Source of the DNA: Pseudomonas sp. 21
GTDB lineage: Bacteria > Pseudomonadota > Gammaproteobacteria > Pseudomonadales > Pseudomonadaceae
Direction of reading: 5' to 3'
Assembly: GCF_000955805.1 (NCBI RefSeq)
Contig: NZ_JYOA01000015.1
Location: 1 to 64,000, forward strand
Length of the DNA: 64,000 nt
Shown: positions 17,447-26,558 of the stretch, piece by piece
How the letters are laid out: the number at the start of each line of letters is the position of its first letter
Position numbering within the stretch: position 1 is the first letter of the stretch
Notes under the pieces: generated by a model
Database searches by the model: none
What the model was told of the DNA's origin: nothing
Seen by the model: only the letters and a program-made list of their open reading frames with translations
Position numbers and translations under genes: made by a program

Positions 17447-17803
17447 TTAAGCCAGGCTGGCTTTCGCTTTTTCGACAATTGCGGTAAACGCCGCTTTTTC
17501 GTTCACAGCCAGATCGGCCAGGACCTTACGGTCGATCTCGATGGCAGCTTTTTTCAGGCCAGCGATCAGACGGCTGTAGGACAGACCGTTCAGACGAGCA
17601 CCAGCGTTGATACGAGCGATCCACAGAGCGCGGAACTGACGCTTGCGCTGACGACGGTCGCGGTAGGCGTATTGGCCTGCTTTGATTACCGCCTGCTTGG
17701 CAACACGGAACACGCGCGAACGCGCGCCGTAGTAGCCTTTTGCGAGCTTCAGAATCTTTTTGTGACGACGACGGGCAATTACGCCACGCTTAACACGAGC
17801 CAT
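17447..17803 (-). CDS. rplT: 50S ribosomal protein L20
   Basis: The 118-residue basic protein starts [26 protein letters not shown] and has the full L20 length. L20 binds 23S rRNA early in 50S assembly and, in many bacteria, represses its own operon by binding mRNA upstream of rpmI. It follows rpmI by 21 bp in the conserved infC-rpmI-rplT order. Confidence 0.98.
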   Translation of the reverse strand: MARVKRGVIARRRHKKILKLAKGYYGARSRVFRVAKQAVIKAGQYAYRDRRQRKRQFRALWIARINAGARLNGLSYSRLIAGLKKAAIEIDRKVLADLAVNEKAAFTAIVEKAKASLA

Positions 17804-17824
17804 TTATTTATCCTCTACCAGAAA

Positions 17825-18019
17825 TCAACGCAGACGCAGGGAGCGCGCTACACGGCGAACGTCGGAAGCAGCGAGCATCGAAGTGCCGCGCAGCTGACGC
17901 TTACGCTTGGTGGTCATTTTGGTCAGGATGTGGCTCTTGAAAGCGTGCTTGTGCTTGATGCCACCAGCAGTCACTTTGAAGCGCTTTTTGGCGCCACTCT
18001 TGGTTTTCATCTTTGGCAT
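17825..18019 (-). CDS. rpmI: 50S ribosomal protein L35
   Basis: The 64-residue, Lys/Arg-rich protein ([20 protein letters not shown] start, VARSLRLR end) is a complete L35. It lies between infC (60 bp upstream) and rplT (21 bp downstream). The infC-rpmI gap is where L20-dependent translational control acts in other gamma-proteobacteria; I did not identify the pseudoknot. Confidence 0.98.
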   Translation of the reverse strand: MPKMKTKSGAKKRFKVTAGGIKHKHAFKSHILTKMTTKRKRQLRGTSMLAASDVRRVARSLRLR

Positions 18020-18079
18020 GTTTGGTACTCCGCATTCGTTAACAACTGATAACCATCAGGCCTGCCAGTGCCCGGGAGG

Positions 18080-18631
18080 TTATTTACGCTTCTTGGGAGC
18101 GATGACCATCATCAGCTGGCGTCCTTCCAGCTTTGGATGCTGTTCCACGGTGCCGATCTCGGCGAGGTCGGTTTCGACCCGCTTCAACAGCTCCATGCCC
18201 AGCTCCTGGTGGGCCATCTCACGACCACGGAATCGAAGCGATACCTTGGCCTTGTCCCCTTCATTAAGGAAACGTACCAGGTTGCGTAGTTTTACCTGGT
18301 AATCCCCTTCTTCCGTCCCTGGACGAAACTTGATTTCTTTGATCTGTTGCTGGTGCTGGTTTTTCTTCGCAGCAGCGGCTTGCTTCTTCTTCTCGAAGAG
18401 GTGCTTGCCGTAGTCCATGATGCGGCAGACAGGGGGCACCGCATCAGCAGAAATTTCCACCAGGTCCAGCTTGGCCTCGTCGGCTAGACGGAGGGCCTCG
18501 TCGAGGGAGACCACGCCAATCTGTTGACCGTCAGCACCAATCAGACGCACCTCACGGGCGGTGATGTTTTCGTTGATCGGTGGTTTCGGGAGAGCCCGCT
18601 TATCCTGTCTCATTTCACGCTTAATAATGAT
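18080..18631 (-). CDS. infC: Translation initiation factor IF-3, non-AUG start
   Basis: The 183-residue reading is a complete IF-3. The N-terminal domain holds [21 protein letters not shown], a linker helix rich in Lys ([13 protein letters not shown]) follows, and the C-terminal domain contains [20 protein letters not shown] and ends PKKRK. The first ATG (18613) is internal to the conserved start region. The frame upstream reads ATC-ATT-ATT-AAG-CGT-GAA-ATG, so initiation is at ATC (18631) or ATT (18628). A GGAG lies 2 and 5 bases before them respectively. A rare start codon allows IF-3 to repress its own synthesis, as with AUU in E. coli infC. The start overlaps or abuts the thrS stop. Confidence 0.95.
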   Translation of the reverse strand: MIIKREMRQDKRALPKPPINENITAREVRLIGADGQQIGVVSLDEALRLADEAKLDLVEISADAVPPVCRIMDYGKHLFEKKKQAAAAKKNQHQQQIKEIKFRPGTEEGDYQVKLRNLVRFLNEGDKAKVSLRFRGREMAHQELGMELLKRVETDLAEIGTVEQHPKLEGRQLMMVIAPKKRK

Positions 18632-20553
18632 TACTCCGAGTCTTGGCGACCACGCCGGGAAACCGCCTGAGCGAGCAGCTCAGCGAACTGGGCGACCGGC
18701 ATCGAGCCGAGGTCTGCCCCTTCGCGCGTACGTACGGCGACGGCCTGCGATTCAACTTCCCTATCACCGATAACCAACAGATAGGGAACCTTGAGCAAAG
18801 TATGCTCGCGGATTTTAAAGCCAATTTTCTCGTTTCTCAAGTCAGACTTGGCACGGAATCCGCTTTGCTCGAGCTGACGCACCACTTCTTCGGCCCATTC
18901 GCCCTGCTTGTCAGTGATATTCATCACCACCGCCTGGGTCGGTGCGAGCCAGGCCGGGAACAGGCCGGCGTAGTGCTCGATCAGCATGCCGATGAAGCGC
19001 TCGAACGAGCCGAGGATCGCGCGGTGCAGCATGACCGGACGGGTACGGCTGTTATCTTCGGCGATATAGCTGGCATCCAGACGCTCCGGCAGGTTCGGAT
19101 CGTACTGGAGGGTCCCGCACTGCCAGTTACGGCCAAGGCAGTCCTTCAGGGTGAACTCGATCTTCGGGCCGTAGAAGGCACCCTCGCCCGGCTGATATTC
19201 CCACTCCAGGCCGGACTCGTTCAGAGCGTCGGCCAGCGCACTTTCGGCCCGATCCCACAGCTCTTCGGAACCGACACGCTTGGCCGGACGAGTGGACAGC
19301 TTCATGGAGACATCGCTGAAACCGAAGTCCGAATAGACCTGCAGGGTCAGCTTGATGAAGTCGGCCGCTTCCTTCTTCACCTGTTCTTCGGTGCAGAAGA
19401 TGTGAGCGTCGTCCTGGGTGAAGCCCCGCACGCGCATGATGCCGTGCAGCGCGCCGGACGGCTCGTTGCGGTGGCAGGCGCCGAATTCGGCGAGACGCAG
19501 CGGCAGGTCACGGTAGGACTTCAGGCCCTGGTTGAAAATCTGCACGTGGCACGGGCAGTTCATCGGCTTGACCGCGAAGTCGCGACTTTCCGACGAAGTG
19601 GTGAACATATTCTCGGCGTAGTTGGTCCAGTGGCCAGAGCGCTCCCAGAGGATGCGATCGACGACCTGCGGAGTACGGACTTCCACGTAGCCGTGGTCGC
19701 GCTGCACTTTGCGCATGTACTGCTCGAGCACCTGATAGACGGTCCAGCCGTTCGGGTGCCAGAAGACCATGCCCGGCGCTTCTTCCTGGAGGTGGAAGAG
19801 GTCGAGCTGCTTGCCGATGCGGCGGTGATCGCGCTTCTCGGCTTCCTCGATGCGCTGGATGTAGGCAGCCAGCTGCTTCTTGTCAGCCCAGGCGGTGCCG
19901 TAGACGCGCTGTAGCTGCTCGTTCTTCGAGTCGCCGCGCCAGTAGGCGCCGGAAATCTTGGTCAGCTTGAAGGCCTTGAGGAAGCGCGTGTTCGGCACGT
20001 GCGGGCCGCGGCACATGTCCACGTACTCCTCGTGGAAGTACAGGCCCATGGCCTTCTCGTCCGGCATGTCGTCGATGAGGCGCAGCTTGTACTCCTCACC
20101 ACGAGCCTTGAAGGTCTCGATGACTTCGGCACGCGGCGTCATCTTCTTGATGACGTCGTAGTCCTTCTCGATCAGCTCGGCCATGCGCTTTTCAATCGCG
20201 GCCATGTCGTCCGGGGTGAAGGGGCGCTCGAAGGCGATGTCGTAATAGAAGCCTTCGTCGATCACCGGGCCGATGACCATCCTGGCGGTCGGGTACAGCT
20301 GCTTGACCGCATGGCCCACCAGGTGAGCGCAGGAGTGGCGGATGATTTCCAGCCCGTCCTCGTCCTTCGGGGTAATGATTTGCAGGGTCGCGTCGCTGTC
20401 GATGATGTCGCAGGCATCGACCAGACGGCCGTTGACCTTGCCGGCCAGGGTGGCTTTCGCCAGGCCTGCACCAATGGATTGCGCGACCTCGGTCACACTG
20501 ACCGGATGATCGAAGGAACGCTGACTACCGTCGGGAAGAGTAATGATGGGCAT
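18631..20553 (-). CDS. thrS: Threonine-tRNA ligase
   Basis: The 640-residue enzyme has the full domain set: TGS domain ([20 protein letters not shown]), editing domain with [16 protein letters not shown], class II core with [37 protein letters not shown] and zinc ligands, and an anticodon-binding domain near [15 protein letters not shown]. It charges tRNA-Thr and hydrolyses Ser-tRNA-Thr. I chose the ATG at 20553, preceded by a strong AGGAGAGGAGG site, over a frame extending 14 codons upstream. It heads the thrS-infC-rpmI-rplT-pheST-ihfA operon. Confidence 0.98.
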   Translation of the reverse strand: MPIITLPDGSQRSFDHPVSVTEVAQSIGAGLAKATLAGKVNGRLVDACDIIDSDATLQIITPKDEDGLEIIRHSCAHLVGHAVKQLYPTARMVIGPVIDEGFYYDIAFERPFTPDDMAAIEKRMAELIEKDYDVIKKMTPRAEVIETFKARGEEYKLRLIDDMPDEKAMGLYFHEEYVDMCRGPHVPNTRFLKAFKLTKISGAYWRGDSKNEQLQRVYGTAWADKKQLAAYIQRIEEAEKRDHRRIGKQLDLFHLQEEAPGMVFWHPNGWTVYQVLEQYMRKVQRDHGYVEVRTPQVVDRILWERSGHWTNYAENMFTTSSESRDFAVKPMNCPCHVQIFNQGLKSYRDLPLRLAEFGACHRNEPSGALHGIMRVRGFTQDDAHIFCTEEQVKKEAADFIKLTLQVYSDFGFSDVSMKLSTRPAKRVGSEELWDRAESALADALNESGLEWEYQPGEGAFYGPKIEFTLKDCLGRNWQCGTLQYDPNLPERLDASYIAEDNSRTRPVMLHRAILGSFERFIGMLIEHYAGLFPAWLAPTQAVVMNITDKQGEWAEEVVRQLEQSGFRAKSDLRNEKIGFKIREHTLLKVPYLLVIGDREVESQAVAVRTREGADLGSMPVAQFAELLAQAVSRRGRQDSE

Positions 20554-20794
20554 GGCGCCTCCTCTCCTAGTGGTGACCCCTACGAAAGGCCACATGGGTT
20601 GGGATGTGCCAGTAAGCGTCGCCCGCCGGGCAGGCCTGCCTCACAGTGGCAGGCGCCTTGTCGGCACCCTGCGCTTTCGCGCGCGGACGTAGATCACTGG
20701 AAGAAATCGAAAACCTGATCGCAAACAATAGCGGACAGGGCGCTGGATGTTACTGCAAGTTGCGCAAGCTGACGAGCACAGAGCCTGACTTCGC

Positions 20795-21628
20795 TCAGTA
20801 CTGATCGACAAATTCCAGCACAGCGCGATTGAAGGACGCCGGGCGGATCACATTCATGCCGTGGGACGCACCGGGAATCGTCACCGAGCGCGCATCCACA
20901 AGCGTCGCCTGCAATGCCTGGATGATTCGCGGAAACGGCTCCGGGCTTTTCGCCCCGCCGATCAGCAATATCGGCAACTGCAACTGCGAGATCTGCTCAT
21001 GCTTTATAGGCGCGGGATGATCCGCGACCTGCCCAACCAATGTCATGGCATTAGCAGTCGCCATTTCGCGGAATTGCCGGGAAGACCGCGACCAGACCCC
21101 TGCACCACTGACAGTATCGACAAAGAGTTGCAGCCCATCTTCCACCGCCCCCGCTCGAATCATCTCCAGCGCCTGCTGACGAAACTGATTGCGCTCCACG
21201 GGAGACACCGGCGCCTCGATATTCACCCCGGCGAATACATCATCGGCAAAGTCCCCACCGGGATCGGCGAGCGTCAATGAGAGCAGTTTCTGCGGAGCCG
21301 CCAGCGCCACCCGCAGGCAGATATTTCCACCCCGCGAATGCCCCAGCAGATGAACCGGGCCCGGCAACTGATCGAGCAGCGCCAGCAAATCATCGACATG
21401 CTGCTGCGTCGTAAAACCCGCCCCCGCGCCATCCCATTGTTCGGGAAAATAGTGGCGCATGCTGGGCACCACCACACAATAACGGGCAGACAACGCCTGG
21501 ACTTGCCCCTGCCAGTAGCGGAAGTCACAGAGCGACCCATGCACCAGCAGCAGCGGCACGCCCTGCCCGGCAACCTGGCACGTCAGTTCATAATCATTGA
21601 CTCGGTATTGCACTATCTCGTTATTCAT
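20795..21628 (-). CDS. Alpha/beta-hydrolase
   Basis: The 277-residue product has a standard alpha/beta-hydrolase fold: oxyanion region VPLLLVHGSLCDFRYW near residue 30, nucleophile elbow GHSRGG (~100), and the catalytic His in GASHGMN near the end. A cap domain lies between. This group includes esterases, C-C hydrolases and lactonases, and substrate cannot be read from sequence. The ATG at 21628 (MNNEIVQYRVNDYEL) is preferred; the nine upstream codons are Cys-rich and non-typical. The gene stands alone, divergent from mvaU. Confidence 0.88.
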   Translation of the reverse strand: MNNEIVQYRVNDYELTCQVAGQGVPLLLVHGSLCDFRYWQGQVQALSARYCVVVPSMRHYFPEQWDGAGAGFTTQQHVDDLLALLDQLPGPVHLLGHSRGGNICLRVALAAPQKLLSLTLADPGGDFADDVFAGVNIEAPVSPVERNQFRQQALEMIRAGAVEDGLQLFVDTVSGAGVWSRSSRQFREMATANAMTLVGQVADHPAPIKHEQISQLQLPILLIGGAKSPEPFPRIIQALQATLVDARSVTIPGASHGMNVIRPASFNRAVLEFVDQY

Positions 21629-21883
21629 CCAGCACTCGCACGCAACGCACCACAATAAAGCACACAGGTTTCACAGGGATTATTGAACGACGAAAAATCC
21701 CGCCGCGCCCCTTCGCCCATGGATTATCCCTCACCGATCAATTAATCGACCAACCCTTCATGCGCCCTTAACATTTAAAGTGTGTTTTCCCAATCGCAAC
21801 AATTCATATATTCAGTTGACGCGAACAATCATAAGAACACAGAATCGCGCCGTACTAATCACCCTGCATACGGGAGCACCCAG

Positions 21884-22237
21884 ATGTCCAAACTTGCGGA
21901 ATTCCGCGAAGCCGAGCGCAAACTCCAGGAACAACTCGCCCTGCTCGAGAAACTCAAGAGCGATGGCGGCCTGAAAAAAGAACTGGAGTTCAAGGATCAA
22001 CTGCAAGCCTTGATGGACCAGTACGGCATGAACCTGCGCAATGTCATCGACATTCTCGACCCACAGACTTCCACCGAGCCGGTCGCAGCACAGCAGCCGC
22101 GCCGCACCCGCCAACTGAAGGTCTACAAGAACCCGCACAACGGCGAGACCATCGAGACCAAGGGCGGCAACCACAAGACCCTGAAAGCCTGGAAACAACA
22201 ATACGGTGGCGACACCGTGGAATCCTGGCTGCAGTAA
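21884..22237 (+). CDS. mvaU: H-NS-family xenogeneic silencer MvaU/MvaT type
   Basis: The 117-residue protein begins MSKLAEFREAERKLQEQLAL, an oligomerising coiled coil. It ends with the MvaT-family DNA-binding core QLKVYKNPHNGETIETKGG followed by NHKTLKAWKQQYGGDTVESW. The KVYKNPHxGE and TKGGNHKTLK motifs are diagnostic. The MSKLAEFR start is closer to MvaU than to MvaT (MSLINEYR). These proteins coat AT-rich, foreign DNA and silence prophages and islands, including filamentous prophages in P. aeruginosa. The AT-rich 220 bp upstream probably allows autorepression. A strong terminator follows. Confidence 0.95.
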   Translation: MSKLAEFREAERKLQEQLALLEKLKSDGGLKKELEFKDQLQALMDQYGMNLRNVIDILDPQTSTEPVAAQQPRRTRQLKVYKNPHNGETIETKGGNHKTLKAWKQQYGGDTVESWLQ

Positions 22238-22245
22238 GACCGATC

Positions 22246-22273
22246 TTCCGCGGAGCGCTCCCGCTCCGCGGAA
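22246..22273 (+). terminator. Terminator of mvaU
   Basis: A 12-bp perfect inverted repeat (TTCCGCGGAGCG and its complement) with a 4-nt loop is followed by TTT, nine bases after the mvaU stop. Confidence 0.8.
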
Positions 22274-22681
22274 TTTCTGCCCTCCCTACCGGGGAACTGA
22301 CCGACGGCTGTATAAAAACTAGCCATCGTTAGCAGAAATCCTTATAATCGCCCCCAGCGAACACCAAACCCAAGGTCGCCCCTCCCAGCACTCCCTACCT
22401 GATCCAGGGCAGAAGCTGGGTTCTACAGGGCCACGGCCAGCGCATCCTCCGCATCGATTCCAGAGCACGCCAACCGCGCCAGGAACATTTGCCCGAGCGA
22501 TCAGCGCCCCACGTCAGACACCCTGCTTTCACCCAACATCGCAGCCTGACGCGAACAGACCCCCAAGTTTCCAATCGCTGCCATATTCCGGTCATACGTT
22601 TTCTGCATTCTCAGATCGCACCCGGAGCTTTTGACGATTTCGACGGTCATAGGACCGTTACCTATTTGGAAAGACAAGACA
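22274..22681. other. Intergenic region before a small conserved gene
   Basis: About 410 bp with no supported gene. A TATAAT hexamer at 22343-22348 could be a -10 box for the gene at 22682, but no -35 match is convincing. The remaining sequence is ordinary in composition. Confidence 0.35.
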
Positions 22682-22906
22682 ATGAAAACCTCCCTGCAAA
22701 TCCAGGAGGCGATTCGCACCCTCTCGGCGGCCTTCGCCCCTCTGAACTGCGTCATTCAGGCCAAGCGCAAGCACGGCTTCAGCTTCACCCTGGTGAACGA
22801 ACACGGCATCGCCAAGCACACCGAACGCCTCTACCCTCAGCAATACCAGGGCGAGGCACCGCTGAGCGCGGTGATCCAGCGAGTGCAGGCCACTATCGCT
22901 GCCTGA
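22682..22906 (+). CDS. Small conserved hypothetical protein
   Basis: The 74-residue product (MKTSLQIQEAIRTLSAAFAP start, FSFTLVNEHGIAKHTERLYP centre, IQRVQATIAA end) is a soluble, basic small protein of a kind I associate with Pseudomonas genomes but cannot assign. Codon use is like the core genes. It has its own promoter region and a strong terminator, so it is a single-gene unit. No ribosome-site is strong; AAGACA precedes the ATG. Confidence 0.75.
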   Translation: MKTSLQIQEAIRTLSAAFAPLNCVIQAKRKHGFSFTLVNEHGIAKHTERLYPQQYQGEAPLSAVIQRVQATIAA

Positions 22907-22920
22907 ACCTGAAAACGAAA

Positions 22921-22944
22921 AAAGCCCCGCATGAGCGGGGCTTT
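22921..22944 (+). terminator. Rho-independent terminator
   Basis: AAAGCCCCGC and GCGGGGCTTT form a 10-bp stem with an ATGA loop, followed by TTTGCTTTTC. It lies 14 bp after the small gene's stop and can serve both strands. Confidence 0.9.
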
Positions 22945-22975
22945 TGCTTTTCTGCCGGCCATATAAAAGCAGCGC

Positions 22976-23497
22976 TCAATTCAGACTGATGCCCGCCTTC
23001 ACCGATTCGATCTCCGCCATCAGCGCCGCATAGCGCTCCGATGGTGCCGCATAGGTCAGCGAGTACGCCGCCCCATCACCCAACGCGACCTGCACTGTCT
23101 GCTTGAGCACCTCGGTGCCGTTCTGGCTGATGCCGCAATGCACTTCCAGCCCCGCCAGCCCACCCAGCTTCGCATCCAGCGGCTTGCTGCACGCCGCCTG
23201 GAACCCCTGGCGCATGAAGTCCTTCTGCAGCGCCTTGCGCATCTCAACGATGACATTCTCGACACTGACCTTGGCGGCAGAGCCGAGCCGACTGCGAGTG
23301 ACCTCCATGACCAGGTCCTGGGAGCCATCCTCCGCCATGCGCACCCCACGCTGACGAACCACAGGCGCATCAGCCGTCGCATCAGCTGGCGAACGCGAAA
23401 CCTCCCACCCCTGCGGCCAGATCACCTGCATTTCCGCCAACGCCGGTAGCGGCATCCACAACACGCCGAGCAACAACCAGGATCGCAGACCACCCAT
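22976..23497 (-). CDS. Secreted protein, DUF4946-type
   Basis: The 173-residue product starts MGGLRSWLLLGVLWMPLPALA, a clear signal peptide with an ALA-E cleavage site. The mature domain has two cysteines (QAACSKPLDAK and EVHCGISQNG) that could form a disulfide, and segments DLVMEVTRSRL and AYSLTYAAPSERYAALM. It resembles a small periplasmic family conserved in Pseudomonas (DUF4946), recalled by pattern. GGAGGTGG lies just before the ATG. No operon partner is evident. The terminator at 22921-22944 closes it as well. Confidence 0.75.
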   Translation of the reverse strand: MGGLRSWLLLGVLWMPLPALAEMQVIWPQGWEVSRSPADATADAPVVRQRGVRMAEDGSQDLVMEVTRSRLGSAAKVSVENVIVEMRKALQKDFMRQGFQAACSKPLDAKLGGLAGLEVHCGISQNGTEVLKQTVQVALGDGAAYSLTYAAPSERYAALMAEIESVKAGISLN

Positions 23498-23912
23498 CAC
23501 CACCTCCGAGCACACGCCAAGGGAAACCATAGCAGCCCTCCCTGCAATTCCGCGGGCCAGCCACCCGCCCGAAAGCCAACGAAGGCGACCCTACCGGACC
23601 GCCCATCCAGCGCCAAGCGCCACTGACGACGCCTGATGCCCCAACCACTGGAAGGACGCTGGGTCGGAGCTATATTCACAGCGCAGCCGAAGGACCGGCT
23701 TGCTCGTACCCCCTGAGTTGCCGTCTTGAAGCCCCGCTCTCTCCAGGTGCGGGGCTTCTCGTTAGCGCCACCAGCACACCCCACTCCATGAATCGCCGGC
23801 AATGCATCGGCGCCGACACAATACTTACCTTGCCGATACCAAATTCTTCGAGACACCGGAGCCGCCGGCAGGTCTACTTCGCGCCGATTTTTTCATGTCC
23901 TATGGTGTATCG
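23498..23912. other. Intergenic region with a GC-rich hairpin
   Basis: No supported gene in 415 bp. A 10-bp stem (GAAGCCCCGC at 23728-23737 with GCGGGGCTTC at 23749-23758, 11-nt loop) is followed by TCTCGTT. It could be a weak terminator or the 3' end of a small RNA on the plus strand. Confidence 0.45.
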
Positions 23913-24083
23913 ATGTTGTCCAAGCTGACCAAAGCCGCCCTGCTCACCACCTTAGTATTGCTCTCCGGCTGCTGGCCGTTCTTCCCGCCCTTCGGCGGCC
24001 CTGGTCGAGGTAGCCACGGCGGTGGCGGCAACCACGGAGACGGCGGCCACGGCGGCGGCCCCGGCTTCGAAAGCCACCGATAG
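23913..24083 (+). CDS. Small Gly/His-rich lipoprotein
   Basis: The 56-residue product begins MLSKLTKAALLTTLVLLSGC, a type II signal sequence with lipobox LSGC and Trp after the lipidated Cys. The mature part is ~36 residues of Gly, His and Pro repeats (GGGGNHGDGGHGGGP) with no fold. An ATG six codons upstream (23895) is an alternative. His/Gly-rich tails can bind metals, but this is only an observation. A strong terminator follows within two bases of the stop. Confidence 0.7.
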   Translation: MLSKLTKAALLTTLVLLSGCWPFFPPFGGPGRGSHGGGGNHGDGGHGGGPGFESHR

Positions 24084-24084
24084 C

Positions 24085-24116
24085 AAAACGCCCGATGCAC
24101 TGCATCGGGCGTTTTT
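24085..24116 (+). terminator. Rho-independent terminator after the lipoprotein gene
   Basis: AAAACGCCCGATGCA pairs with TGCATCGGGCGTTTT around one base, followed by a run of T. It begins right after the TAG stop. Confidence 0.92.
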
Positions 24117-24267
24117 TGTTCATGCCATCACCAACAACCTGGACAGGCCTGGCATACGCACGCCCTGAACGAGAAAGGCTTCGTCACACCCCCTGCAGCA
24201 CGAGCAGAAGACCGCAGCAGGCTCCATACTTAGAGGCAGAATGAAATCGCAGGCTCAGTGAGGCCAC

Positions 24268-24582
24268 ATGAAAACGCTCACAGCATTGCTCCTGCTCATG
24301 CCTCTTGCCGCCGGCGCCCAAGCCTCCGACTTCTGCACCGGCATCGGCCTGTTCGCCCGCGCGGGAGCCCTGTACCGAAACGAGGGCAAGACCGAACAGC
24401 AGGCGATAGCGGCCGTTCACGATGGCAGCGCCAAGCTCGACGCGGATACCCAGGTGGTCGTCAGGTATTTCGTGCGCTTCGGCTACCACGGAGATCAGAC
24501 ACCCGATCAGGCATTTGCCAACGCTGAGCAGAAGTGCCGGCAGTACGAAACCTACAGCGAGCGCAGAAGCGCGATGAATTAG
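24268..24582 (+). CDS. Small secreted protein of unknown function
   Basis: The 104-residue product starts MKTLTALLLLMPLAAGAQAS with an AQA-S signal cleavage site. The mature part has two Cys (DFCTGIGLFARAG and AEQKCRQYETYSE) likely to be disulfide-linked, and a helical AIAAVHDGSAKLD region. I do not recognise the family. The region upstream to 24117 is free of other genes and should hold its promoter. An 18-base run of C lies 15 bp after the stop. Confidence 0.7.
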   Translation: MKTLTALLLLMPLAAGAQASDFCTGIGLFARAGALYRNEGKTEQQAIAAVHDGSAKLDADTQVVVRYFVRFGYHGDQTPDQAFANAEQKCRQYETYSERRSAMN

Positions 24583-24904
24583 CGACCGCCCAAGCGCCCC
24601 CCCCCCCCCCCCCCAGCTCAAAGCCCTTCACCGCCTCGCCAGCACGGAGCAGCCGCAAGACTTGCAGCGGCACCCCACAAGCGCACAGCGGAAAGCGCGA
24701 GTTCCGCGCAGCGGGTCCGTGAGCCTGTATAAGAAGGAGAGACTACCGATCGAACACACCCAGGCGCCGCCAGGCGCCGCCAGGCCAAGCCGGCCAGCTA
24801 ACACCATGAACGACACCGGAACGGGCGATCGAGCACCCGCAGGCGCGCCGCCTTGCGGCTGCAGATCAGGCCGAGCCTTCCCAACACACCGAAAAACGCG
24901 CAAA
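24583..24904. other. Intergenic region with an 18-C homopolymer
   Basis: No gene is supported. It contains C18 at 24597-24614 and a short tandem repeat of GGCGCCGCCA around 24765-24785. Open frames here are by-products of GC-rich sequence. Confidence 0.5.
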
Positions 24905-24936
24905 ACAAAAAGGGCGACCCTTTCGGGTCGCCCTTT
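24905..24936 (-). terminator. Terminator of tRNA-Val
   Basis: AAAGGGCGACCC and its complement form a 12-bp stem with a TTTC loop. On the minus strand it is followed by TTTTGTTTTG. It lies 26 bp past the tRNA-Val 3' end. Confidence 0.88.
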
Positions 24937-24961
24937 CTGAAATCGCCGAAGCGATTATGTT

Positions 24962-25038
24962 TGGTAGGCACAATTGGACTCGAACCAACGACCCCCACCA
25001 TGTCAAGGTGGTGCTCTAACCAACTGAGCTATGTGCCT
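24962..25038 (-). tRNA. tRNA-Val(GAC)
   Basis: The complement is a 77-nt tRNA. AGGCACA pairs with TGTGCCT in the acceptor, CCA is encoded, the D-arm has AGCTCAGTTGGTTAGAGC, and the anticodon loop TTGACAT gives GAC (Val). No duplication of its 3' end is visible nearby, so it is not an occupied attachment site in this window. Confidence 0.97.
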
Positions 25039-25224
25039 GTCGTGTGGGGCGCATTCTACGCGATCGTTTTAGAGCGTCAAGCACTTTTTTCAGCTAAGCC
25101 ACTGAAAAAGTGAATTTTTTTATGTTCGACCGTCCGTAAATTATTTTGCACGGGCACTAGCCGGTCTGATTCGACTCAGGTAGCATCCGCACATCTCGTA
25201 AAAAATAACAAACACAGGTGCATT

Positions 25225-26508
25225 ATGCCGCACACCTCCTACCCCTCTTCCTATTACGCAGCTTCGGCCAATCCGGTCCCGGCCCGTCCTGAACTGCAAG
25301 GCGAGGTGGAAACCGATGTCTGCGTGATCGGCGCAGGCTACACCGGCCTGTCGACCGCCCTGTTCCTGCTGGAAAACGGTTTCAAGGTCACCGTGCTGGA
25401 AGCCGCCAAGGTTGGCTTCGGTGCGTCGGGCCGCAACGGCGGCCAGATCGTCAACAGCTATAGTCGCGACATCGACGTCATCGAACGCACCGTCGGCGCC
25501 AAGCAGGCCAAGCTGCTGGGTGACATGGCCTTCGAAGGCGGCCGCATCATTCGCGAGCGTATCGCCAAGTACAACATCCAGTGCGACCTGAAGGACGGCG
25601 GCGTGTTCGCGGCCCTCAGCGCCAAGCAGATGGGCCATCTGGAGTCGCAGAAAAAGCTGTGGGAGCGCTTCGGCCACACCCAGCTGGAACTGATGGACGC
25701 CAAGCGCATCCGTGAAGTCGTCGGCACCGACAGCTATGTCGGCGGCATGCTCGACATGAGCGGCGGCCACATCCACCCGCTGAACCTCGCCCTGGGCGAA
25801 GCCGCAGCCGTGGAATCCCTGGGCGGCGTGATCCACGAGCAGTCCCCTGCCGTGAAGATCGACCGAGGCGCCAACCCGGTCGTGCACACCCCGAAGGGCC
25901 GCGTGAAAGCCAAGTTCATCGTGGTGGCCGGTAACGCCTACCTCGGCGGGCTGGTGCCGGAGCTGGCTTCCAAGTCCATGCCGTGCGGCACCCAGGTGAT
26001 CACCACCGAGCCGCTGAGCGCCGACCTGGCCAAGTCCCTGCTGCCGACCGACTATTGCGTCGAGGACTGCAACTACCTGCTCGACTACTACCGCCTGACC
26101 GGCGACAACCGCCTGATCTTCGGCGGTGGCGTGGTCTACGGTGCGCGCGACCCGTCGAACATCGAGGCAATCATTCGTCCGAAGATGCTCAAGGTCTTCC
26201 CGCAACTGAAGGACGTGAAGATCGACTTCGCCTGGACCGGCAACTTCCTGCTGACCCTCTCGCGTCTGCCGCAGGTTGGCCGTATCGGCGACAACATCTA
26301 TTACTCCCAGGGCTGCTCGGGCCACGGCGTGACCTACACCCACCTCGCGGGCAAGCTGCTGGCCGAAGTGCTGCGTGGCCAGGCCGAGCGTTTCGACGCC
26401 TTCGCCACCCTGCCGCACTACCCCTTCCCGGGCGGCCGCATGTTCCAGGTTCCGTTCTCCGCGATCGGTGCCTGGTACTACACCATGCGCGACAAGCTGG
26501 GCATCTGA
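25225..26508 (+). CDS. FAD-dependent amine oxidoreductase, gamma-glutamylputrescine oxidase (PuuB/PauB) type
   Basis: The 427-residue protein is a DAO-family flavoenzyme. The FAD dinucleotide motif VCVIGAGYTGLSTALFLLE lies at 32-50, GFGASGRNGGQ follows at ~70-80, and the C-terminal FAD contact is YYSQGCSGHGVTYTHLAGKL. This set, with the PSSYYAASANPVPARP N-terminus, is typical of the PuuB/PauB group, which oxidises gamma-glutamylated putrescine or related amines in polyamine catabolism and produces H2O2 or reduced acceptor. P. aeruginosa has several paralogues, and the exact substrate is not decided. Monocistronic, ending at a shared terminator. Confidence 0.9.
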   Translation: MPHTSYPSSYYAASANPVPARPELQGEVETDVCVIGAGYTGLSTALFLLENGFKVTVLEAAKVGFGASGRNGGQIVNSYSRDIDVIERTVGAKQAKLLGDMAFEGGRIIRERIAKYNIQCDLKDGGVFAALSAKQMGHLESQKKLWERFGHTQLELMDAKRIREVVGTDSYVGGMLDMSGGHIHPLNLALGEAAAVESLGGVIHEQSPAVKIDRGANPVVHTPKGRVKAKFIVVAGNAYLGGLVPELASKSMPCGTQVITTEPLSADLAKSLLPTDYCVEDCNYLLDYYRLTGDNRLIFGGGVVYGARDPSNIEAIIRPKMLKVFPQLKDVKIDFAWTGNFLLTLSRLPQVGRIGDNIYYSQGCSGHGVTYTHLAGKLLAEVLRGQAERFDAFATLPHYPFPGGRMFQVPFSAIGAWYYTMRDKLGI

Positions 26509-26530
26509 CGCCTCGCTTCACACCGCACGA

Positions 26531-26558
26531 AAAAACGGCGCCTCAGGGCGCCGTTTTT
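26531..26558. terminator. Bidirectional terminator
   Basis: AAAACGGCGCC and GGCGCCGTTTT form an 11-bp stem with a 4-nt loop, with A and T runs on both sides. It serves the amine oxidase gene on plus and the channel gene on minus, whose stop codon lies inside the loop. Confidence 0.9.

Noticed and set aside
24962..25038. tRNA-Val as a second integration site
   Set aside because: No duplicated 3' end or integrase-like gene lies near it, and the flanking genes are core-like.
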